Shown here in pieces: positions 58,455-64,000 of a stretch of DNA of 64,000 nt; the stretch's first letter is position 1, and each line of letters starts with the position of its first letter. This DNA comes from Pseudomonadota bacterium (lineage in GTDB: Bacteria; Desulfobacterota; Desulfobulbia; Desulfobulbales; Desulfocapsaceae): assembly GCA_018820855.1 (NCBI GenBank), contig JAHJNL010000031.1, positions 80,042 through 144,041 on the forward strand, read 5' to 3'. A program made the translations under genes and the position numbers. The notes under the pieces were generated by a model that made no database searches, had not been told where the DNA came from, and was given only the letters and a program-made list of their open reading frames with translations.

Positions 58455-60062
58455 ATGAGTGACGACGATATAGCGAAACAAGTGCAGGATCGGGCTGATG
58501 AATTGCTCGGGGAAGATGTTCCGGAAGAGCTGGATCCTGATTTTGTCCGTGAATGTATAGCAAGCAATGTTCGTGGCGACGGTTGTTTGTATGCCACGAT
58601 CAATCGTGATAGGTGCCTGCGGAATAATACTCCTCCAAAGGATAAGGAGTGGTACTGGTGGAACGGGCATGTCTGGGAAAAAGATAATTTTGAAAAAACG
58701 AAAAACGCTGTTGAGCTCTGTGCCCTGGAGTACAAAAAAATTTCTGATTCCCTCGCCAAGGAAATAGAGGAAGAGGGTATTGAGGACAAGACGCACGCTG
58801 ACTATTGGAAAGTGACCTATAAAAAAAAGGTAGACTCCAGGGTAGACAGGTTGCGAGGCCCTGGAGCAGAGCAGGCCATGAACTGGGCGACTGTGGTTGA
58901 CCCATCTATGGCCTGCCTTGAGGAAGATTTTGATAATCACCCGTGGCTGCTTCCTGCGCCTAACGGAGTGATTGATCTTCGCACCAGAGCTCTCATCAGG
59001 GGAAATCCAAGTGACAGGCTCACCAGATCAATCAAAGTGGAATATGACCCACGCGCTGAGTATGACCTCTGGGTAAAAACAGTGGAGGAAGTTTGTGGCG
59101 GAGATAAAGAGGTGGCCGCTTTCCTGAAGCGCTCCTTTGGGTATGCAATTACCGGATTCAGCCATGAGCAGTATATTTGGGTATTCACTGGCCCAGGTCG
59201 AAACGGCAAGGGTGTTCTCTTTAATACGATCAGCCAGGTGATGGGACCTTATTACCATGAGATAAACCGTGGAATGATCCTGGAACAACGAAACGAGCCT
59301 CCACCAAACGCTGCTTCAGAGCATAAATACAGCCTATTCCGCAAACGTATCATTGTCGGTGCCGAGACAAATAAGGGGCAAATGATTGATGCCGGTGCGG
59401 TTAAGGGCCTGACAGGTGAGGATATTATCAACTGCAGGCGTAATTTCATGGGGGAAATAAATTTTTTACCAAGCCATACCCTCTTCCTCCACACAAATCA
59501 TACCCCATACGGTCTGACCAAAGATTTCTCCCTGATCAAACGGCTGTGGAAAATAGAATTCCCCAACATGTACGTCGACGATGTTGAGGCAGAAAAAAAG
59601 AAATATCCCGCTAAAGCAGAGATGTTTAAACAGAAAGATGGTGACCTGAAGAAAAAACTACAGGGACAGCTGCCTGGGGTACTGCGTTGGCTGGTTGAGG
59701 GGTGTGCCGAATGGCAGGAACGTGGCCTGGATCCCCCGCAATCAATCAAGGATGCTGTCGCAAAATTGGCAGATGAGGAAGATTACGTTGGTGCATTCCT
59801 CAAAGACTGCCTGACCAACCATGACGATCAGCCGGACCTGCGCCTCTCATGCAAGGATATGTACAAAGTGTTCCAGTGGTGGCGCAGTCAAAATATCGAT
59901 ATTAACGAAAAGAAAATACCGGCAATGAAGACGATCAATAAGGAGATCCGTGAGCGTGGCCACCTGGTCGAAAAAATAGGTGGTGTCACCTACATTTTCG
60001 GCCATTCAATCAACCCGGATGTGATGATTGCTGTGCAAAAATACGACCCAAATGAGCGTTAA
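58455..60062 (+). CDS. P4/D5-type primase-helicase
   Basis: A 535-residue replication protein. The D5 N-terminal domain (about 155-205: LPAPNGVIDLRTRALIRGNPSD) leads into an SF3 helicase: Walker A GPGRNGKGV near 250, the B region FRKRIIVGAETNKGQMI, and sensor FLHTNHTPYG near 350. The segment LPGVLRWLVEGCAEWQERGL is typical of the family. A catalytic archaeo-eukaryotic primase half is not present; the separate CHC2/Toprim primase at 60338 supplies that activity. The iteron-bearing gap between them is the probable origin. Confidence 0.92.
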   Translation: MSDDDIAKQVQDRADELLGEDVPEELDPDFVRECIASNVRGDGCLYATINRDRCLRNNTPPKDKEWYWWNGHVWEKDNFEKTKNAVELCALEYKKISDSLAKEIEEEGIEDKTHADYWKVTYKKKVDSRVDRLRGPGAEQAMNWATVVDPSMACLEEDFDNHPWLLPAPNGVIDLRTRALIRGNPSDRLTRSIKVEYDPRAEYDLWVKTVEEVCGGDKEVAAFLKRSFGYAITGFSHEQYIWVFTGPGRNGKGVLFNTISQVMGPYYHEINRGMILEQRNEPPPNAASEHKYSLFRKRIIVGAETNKGQMIDAGAVKGLTGEDIINCRRNFMGEINFLPSHTLFLHTNHTPYGLTKDFSLIKRLWKIEFPNMYVDDVEAEKKKYPAKAEMFKQKDGDLKKKLQGQLPGVLRWLVEGCAEWQERGLDPPQSIKDAVAKLADEEDYVGAFLKDCLTNHDDQPDLRLSCKDMYKVFQWWRSQNIDINEKKIPAMKTINKEIRERGHLVEKIGGVTYIFGHSINPDVMIAVQKYDPNER

Positions 60063-60337
60063 GTCCTGAAGTCCTGATCTACTCCTGCATAAGTCATGCG
60101 GATAACGTTTCGGGATAATTAACAAAAAATCGAAATCAGGAGTAAAGGACTAAAAGACGCGCGTCACGCATGAGACTAAATAAACACCAAACTACGTTTT
60201 CTTCTTATGCATTACACATACATTTTTAATCATTTAATCATGATAATAAAATAATATGTTTAAAAACAAATAGTTAAAACCAGGACTTGGCTAGGACTTA
60301 ACCAAGACTTCAGGACTTGATAAAAAATCAGGACTGA
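60061..60337. other. Candidate replication origin with AGGACTT iterons
   Basis: Two inverted copies AAGTCCTG lie at 60061-60076. Direct AGGACTT copies lie at 60282, 60293 and 60312, with a variant AAGACTT at 60304 and a final CAGGACT at 60329; several are 11 bases apart, one helical turn. Between them is a very AT-rich stretch (60180-60280). No gene is seen. Iterons flanking an AT-rich segment between two replication genes is the usual plan of a phage or plasmid origin. Confidence 0.62.
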
Positions 60338-61870
60338 ATGGCCATAAAAAGAGAAAAACGAACCATGAATCACATCCTGAAAGAGATAGCCTCCAAATAC
60401 AATCTCAAGCGCAAGTCCGGTCGCTGGGCTGGACCATGTCCGAAGTGCAACGGTTCATCCAAGTCCGACAAATTCACCATCAAGGATGACGGCGGCTACA
60501 AGTGTTATAGCTGCGATTTCAAGGGCGATATCATCACCTGGCTGCGAGAAATGGAGGGGATGAGTTGTCCGGAGGCATTTCAGGAGGCAGAGCTGGACTG
60601 TACCCGCACCAGCTGTCCGGTTTATGGAAAATGCAGGATGGGAGACGGCAGCGGCAGCACTGCACCGAGAAGAAGGAAAGCCTTGAGCCCGCTTCCCCCC
60701 TCTGAGAAAAACAGTCTTCCGGTTGCAGATCCATCTGATCCACATCCAGCCTGGGCCACCTGGGCATCCACCCAGGTGGAAAAAGGGATGGAAAAAATAA
60801 AAAAGCAACCGGCTGTCCTTAATTGGCTGGCCGAGCGTGGCCTTGATGCAATCGCAATTGCCCGCTTCCGCATCGGCTGGCTTGATCATGATCAGCGTGT
60901 CGACCGTGAATCTCTGCAGCTGCCCATCAAGGAAGATGGGAAAACAAAATTATGGGTACCGGGAGGCTTGCTTATTCAGATTCCATCTCCAGGTGGAGCT
61001 GTGAACAGAATCCGTGTCCGACGCACTAAACAGGCCAGGGAGAAGTTTCTCCATGATCTGAAATATCTCTGGATCCAGGGCAGCGGTACCAGGCCACTGA
61101 TTATCAGGCCTGCAGCTGGCGAAAAGTATAGAGGGGTGGTCGTCATCGAGACTGAGTTGGATGCCTTTGCCATTGCTGCAGCGCACCATCAGGTGATGGT
61201 GATTGGTATCGGTACGGTGCTGGGACCACTGCCACCAGAAGTGCTTGAGGAGATAGCGTCCCTGGCCACCATCCTTGTTGCCCTGGATGCTGATCCTAAA
61301 AAAGCAGGGAAACAAGGTCCTGGTCCTGCAGCTGCCGCCACATGGCTTGGTCAATTCAGGCATGCACGTTACTGGCCGGTCCCTACAGGGAAGGATCCTG
61401 GGGAATATGCCGCAGCCGGCGGCTCTCTTTTTGACTGGATCGAGGCAGGGCTTATCCCGGAGCTTACCTCTCCACCACCACCACCATCATCGTCCCAGGA
61501 CTTGCCTGTTTCTCCTGATTGTCATCAAAAGGGGGGGGCGGGGTGTGAAGAAATATCTCCTGAAAACAATATGAATGGGGAATCGCGAATAATAACCTTG
61601 AAAGATGGGCGGGAATTCCATGTTACCGAAAACCAAGAACTGTGGAAACAGCTGGTTGCAGAAGGAAAAACGGTCTTTTCCGAGAACGAACTCATCCGGC
61701 TGCAGGCTGCCTGTGCAGAATGTGATGCTGATGGTGCCGAGAGTTTGGCAAACGCAACCCTCGACCTCAAGGCTGTTTTTTCAGGCGCATACATCAAGCG
61801 CGGTGGCAAGAAAATTGACCATTACGGATACCAGCTGGAAGAGTATCCGCCTTCTGAGCCTCCTGAATAA
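60338..61870 (+). CDS. CHC2 zinc-finger/Toprim DNA primase
   Basis: Synthesises RNA primers. The N-terminal zinc domain has GPCPKCNGSSKSDKFTI ... GYKCYSCDFKGD (C-x2-C and C-x2-C). A second Cys pair lies in LDCTRTSCPVYGKC. The Toprim core shows VVVIETELDAFAIA (Glu) and ILVALDADPKKAG (DxD). A Pro-rich linker (about 385-400) leads to a unique C-terminal domain. ATG 60338 or 60365 may be used; neither has a strong ribosome site. It works with the helicase at 58455 on the adjacent origin. Confidence 0.92.
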   Translation: MAIKREKRTMNHILKEIASKYNLKRKSGRWAGPCPKCNGSSKSDKFTIKDDGGYKCYSCDFKGDIITWLREMEGMSCPEAFQEAELDCTRTSCPVYGKCRMGDGSGSTAPRRRKALSPLPPSEKNSLPVADPSDPHPAWATWASTQVEKGMEKIKKQPAVLNWLAERGLDAIAIARFRIGWLDHDQRVDRESLQLPIKEDGKTKLWVPGGLLIQIPSPGGAVNRIRVRRTKQAREKFLHDLKYLWIQGSGTRPLIIRPAAGEKYRGVVVIETELDAFAIAAAHHQVMVIGIGTVLGPLPPEVLEEIASLATILVALDADPKKAGKQGPGPAAAATWLGQFRHARYWPVPTGKDPGEYAAAGGSLFDWIEAGLIPELTSPPPPPSSSQDLPVSPDCHQKGGAGCEEISPENNMNGESRIITLKDGREFHVTENQELWKQLVAEGKTVFSENELIRLQAACAECDADGAESLANATLDLKAVFSGAYIKRGGKKIDHYGYQLEEYPPSEPPE

Positions 61871-61986
61871 TCGTATGGGAATGGCCCACCCCGGACGGGC
61901 AAGTCTGCATGGTGCAGGCGGTTGCGCAAATCTGATAAGTGAACGTAGTGGAAAAACGAATGAGACATAACCAGAGAAGAAAAATG

Positions 61987-62883
61987 CTACTCGAAAGGCA
62001 AGGTGAGTTGACGAGCTGCGCTTCTGTGTTCAATGATCTTGGTGACCTCGTATTCGTTGTTCAGCTTGGTTCCTGTAATTTTGGTACGTTTAATAAGCTG
62101 TACTTTCAGCAGATCGCCCATGGTGAAGCTGACCTGGTTGTGATGCACTTTGGTAAGGAATCCTTTGTCTGTGATTGTAGCGTAAAAGGTGCCGGACCCG
62201 TCAGAAAAACGCCATTTATTGTCTTCTTTGAAGCTCAGCGCTTGGATGGAGAGAGTGGTAGTTGTCTCCTGTTCTTCTATCTCTTCGGTTTCATCTTCCG
62301 GGGCAGTGAAATATGCAGCTTCTTTCTGTTGAATAATTGTGCACTCTTCGTCTACCGAGCCTATTCGAAGCCCTGTAATACCAGGTGTATTCAGGGGGTT
62401 GATGACGTTTTCGGTCTCTGCTCTGACTTTCAAGTCGGTATAAAGGTCAAGAACGGGTTTGGTTATTTCAAGGACCTGGCCATCTTTGAAGTACAATTGA
62501 AAATCGCCGTTCTCCAGCTTCTTGGCTTTGATTGGTTTTTGGCCCTGACTCTTTCTCAGCAGGTGAATCAGCCCTTTAGTACCACCACCAGCGAATCCCA
62601 GCATGGTCAGGATGTTGATAGCAGCTGTCACCTGGTCACCGGTGAACATACTCATCACCTGGGTGGTTATGGATTGGTCAAGGTTGAAAAGGATACCGAA
62701 AGAGCCGTCTTCAAATGCTTTGACATTTACAGAAACGCTGGCCTTTCCCCCGTTAAGTACTCTGTTGCTTTCTTCCAGCAAACTACCTACGGCCATAAGG
62801 GCAGGGGCAAGATCACGGACATTCATCTTGCCGTTTTCCAGGGCTGGGCCACAGTAAAAAAGTTTGAATTCAGTGTTGCTCAT
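61987..62883 (-). CDS. Mobile-element protein of unknown function, 298 aa
   Basis: AAGGAGAT precedes the ATG. The N-terminal part (FKLFYCGPALENGKMNVRDLAPALMAVGSLLEESNRVLNG) is a pattern I have seen in hypothetical proteins of prophages and integrative elements. A Gly-rich hydrophobic segment (ILTMLGFAGGGTKGLIHLLRK) and a C-terminal domain with TLSIQALSFKEDNKWRFSDGSGTFYATITD follow. It is the only minus-strand gene among rightward replication genes, which is typical of an independently expressed moron or defence gene. Function unknown. Confidence 0.72.
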   Translation of the reverse strand: MSNTEFKLFYCGPALENGKMNVRDLAPALMAVGSLLEESNRVLNGGKASVSVNVKAFEDGSFGILFNLDQSITTQVMSMFTGDQVTAAINILTMLGFAGGGTKGLIHLLRKSQGQKPIKAKKLENGDFQLYFKDGQVLEITKPVLDLYTDLKVRAETENVINPLNTPGITGLRIGSVDEECTIIQQKEAAYFTAPEDETEEIEEQETTTTLSIQALSFKEDNKWRFSDGSGTFYATITDKGFLTKVHHNQVSFTMGDLLKVQLIKRTKITGTKLNNEYEVTKIIEHRSAARQLTLPFE

Positions 62884-62987
62884 TCGACTATCTCCTTGTT
62901 TTTTCGATTAGTTACAGTAGCAAAAAAGGCAACTTCTTTCAATACATTCTTCTGTGTTGTTTCCTGTTCTGAGCAAAAAATAAAACT

Positions 62988-63569
62988 ATGACTTCAACTA
63001 TTACGGACTGGTCAGACTTTTCCGACACCAGCAGCAAAGCAGAAGTGCTCAGGCATTTGCAGGCCATGGGCTACGACATCACCCAGCGTACCTTTTACCG
63101 TCATTGTGAGCAGGGCAAGCTGCACAAATCCACAAACAACATCTACACAGTGCGCCTGGTGCAGCAGTATGTGAAGTCGGTTGCTCTTTACCGCCCGGGG
63201 ACAGCTCCGGGGGAGGGATCAAATGTTGAAGATCTGGCTGCGGAGAAGCTTAAAAAAGAAATTAAGAAGTTAGATGAAGGTGGTCGCCGGGAAGAGCTGA
63301 AACGGAAAAAAGAAGAGGGGCTGCTCATAGAACGTCCCGCCCTTTATCTGGAGCTGGCTGCTCGGGCCGTTGCCTTGGATACTGGTTTTAGGCAGATGGT
63401 GCATATGGAGTCATCGTCGTTGATCGTTGCGGTTAAGGGCGACATAAACAGGCAGCGTGATCTGGAGGATATGCTGTTGCAGGCGTGGAACAATCTCCTG
63501 GACAGTTACGCCACAAAAGATGAATTCGAGGTCCTCTTCGAGGACGATAATATTATGGAGGATGGTTGA
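62988..63569 (+). CDS. Possible small terminase / Nu1-like DNA packaging protein
   Basis: A 193-residue protein. The N-terminal half has a winged-helix look (TSSKAEVLRHLQAMGYDITQRTFYRHCEQGKLHK ... YTVRLVQQYVKS), as in Nu1-type small terminases. A charged coiled coil (AAEKLKKEIKKLDEGGRREELKRKKEEG) and a C-terminal helical part (LEDMLLQAWNNLLDSYATKDEF) follow. It sits at the change from replication to later genes, where packaging genes normally start. The large terminase would lie to the right. A generic phage regulator is the alternative. Confidence 0.55.
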   Translation: MTSTITDWSDFSDTSSKAEVLRHLQAMGYDITQRTFYRHCEQGKLHKSTNNIYTVRLVQQYVKSVALYRPGTAPGEGSNVEDLAAEKLKKEIKKLDEGGRREELKRKKEEGLLIERPALYLELAARAVALDTGFRQMVHMESSSLIVAVKGDINRQRDLEDMLLQAWNNLLDSYATKDEFEVLFEDDNIMEDG

Positions 63570-63570
63570 T

Positions 63571-63822
63571 ATGGGAATGGGAAGCGCAACATCAGATAGG
63601 CTGATCGTCATGAATAAAAAAGAGTTGGCTGATCATGTGAAAAAGCTGGACAGGCTGCAGAAGAAACTGACAAGCGAAGCGCATATCGAGAAAGTAAATG
63701 CGTTTATCCCTGCTGCAGAACGGTTTGCTCGGGAAAATGGTGGCACCTCTGCCGAGCGGTCTAAGTTATTTGTGCAGGAGATGAACCGGCTTACCAGTGA
63801 AGCTGGGTTGCGGTGCGTGTGA
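63571..63822 (+). CDS. Small phage protein, 83 aa
   Basis: ATG 63571 is placed 7 bases after TGGAGGATGG and directly after the preceding stop. The product is helical (KKELADHVKKLDRLQKKLTSEAHIEKVNAFIPAAERFA ... SKLFVQEMNRLTSEAG) with no recognised domain. Probably co-transcribed with the putative terminase gene. Confidence 0.65.
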   Translation: MGMGSATSDRLIVMNKKELADHVKKLDRLQKKLTSEAHIEKVNAFIPAAERFARENGGTSAERSKLFVQEMNRLTSEAGLRCV

Positions 63823-63847
63823 GTAGTTTTGTTAAACAGGAGATTGC

Positions 63848-63869
63848 ATGGGAAAAGTAGCATTAAGAT
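63848..63869 (+). pseudogene. Phage gene interrupted after seven codons
   Basis: AACAGGAG precedes ATG 63848, and the frame MGKVALR then meets TAG at the intron boundary. The ribosome site and position after a tight gene string indicate a real gene start whose body lies beyond the intron, outside the window. Confidence 0.6.
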
Positions 63870-64000
63870 AGACCAGCCAGTTGCCCGACCGCCCTCTCAC
63901 AGATCCCTGCGTGCGGTTTTCCCGCACAGGGCTCCTCAGTATTGTTCGCTTCGTACAAGCGCAAAGGTTATTCCCAATATCCAATAATCCGGGGACGCGG
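63870..64000 (-). mobile_element. Group II intron 3' end (domains V and VI), antisense
   Basis: On the minus strand, GAGCCCTGTGCGGGAAAACC and CGCACGCAGGGATC (63902-63934) form a domain V hairpin with a GAAA loop. It is followed by CTGTGAGAGGGCGG and a domain VI-like stem (GGTCGGGCAACTGGCTGGTCTATC). The 3' splice end is near 63870. The reverse-transcriptase gene would continue to the right of the window. The intron lies opposite to the interrupted phage gene, so that gene's transcript could not splice it out. Differs from the IIC-type remnant at 52141. Confidence 0.75.

Noticed and set aside
61939..62991. 350-codon plus-strand frame opposite the 298-residue gene
   Set aside because: The minus-strand gene has a strong ribosome site and natural composition; the plus frame is Phe/Cys-rich and looks antisense.

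Overview
The window looks like a chromosome segment of an anaerobic, sulfate-reducer-like deltaproteobacterium (Desulfobacterota, most like Desulfobulbales), with a mobile element filling its right quarter. The assignment is an inference from gene content: a lactate-oxidation Fe-S protein, LarC, rubrerythrin, a menaquinol-type cytochrome b/Rieske pair with an octaheme cytochrome, many signalling proteins, and a c-di-GMP riboswitch. No 16S gene or taxonomic marker is present to confirm it.

Left part (1-21 kb). A one-polypeptide LutB/LutA-type lactate oxidation protein opens the window. A secreted protein of unknown function follows. Then comes a minus-strand operon def-fmt-larC-pgpA and a plus-strand plsY with a DnaJ-domain gene. 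A 50-residue gene too short for usual ORF cut-offs lies opposite. A MarR regulator heads a complete RND efflux operon (adaptor, pump, TolC-like channel), with two SlyA-like operator boxes in front. Three minus-strand signalling genes follow: a pseudo-receiver/PAS/GGDEF protein, an HDOD-GAF-histidine kinase, and a hybrid histidine kinase.

Middle part (21-47 kb). A sigma-54-type promoter precedes a triple-CheW protein and a soluble chemoreceptor with five PAS units in exact 366-bp register. An acetyltransferase/deacetylase pair follows. A c-di-GMP (GEMM-I) riboswitch with its own terminator precedes a frameshifted beta-propeller secreted protein. Next is a minus-strand cytochrome b-Rieske-octaheme/TPR cytochrome operon, preceded in the same direction by an oxidative-stress cluster (PerR, catalase, ankyrin protein, rubrerythrin). 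A SGNH hydrolase-aminotransferase-SDR operon, several envelope proteins and a P-type ATPase complete the host part.

Right part (47-64 kb). A tRNA(Asn)-like gene is cut at its anticodon loop, and a prophage-like element begins there. The element carries a large serine recombinase, CI/Cro-like repressors with paired operators, a string of tiny overlapping genes, two primases flanking an iteron-bearing AT-rich gap, a possible small terminase, and a group II intron entering from the right edge. Between the recombinase and the repressors lies an AT-rich 6.8-kb island bounded by a perfect 98-bp direct repeat. I read it as an integron-type gene-cassette array without an integron integrase. All its genes point the same way and end at attC-like imperfect palindromes. 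It contains a group IIC intron remnant of the kind that targets attC sites, is interspersed with REP-like palindromes, and ends at a truncated duplicate of the recombinase gene. The cargo includes an AbiC-like protein, a HEPN-like protein, a DUF6338 protein overlapping a 51-residue basic protein, lipoproteins and membrane proteins. This island is the best candidate for an undescribed, probably anti-phage, system.
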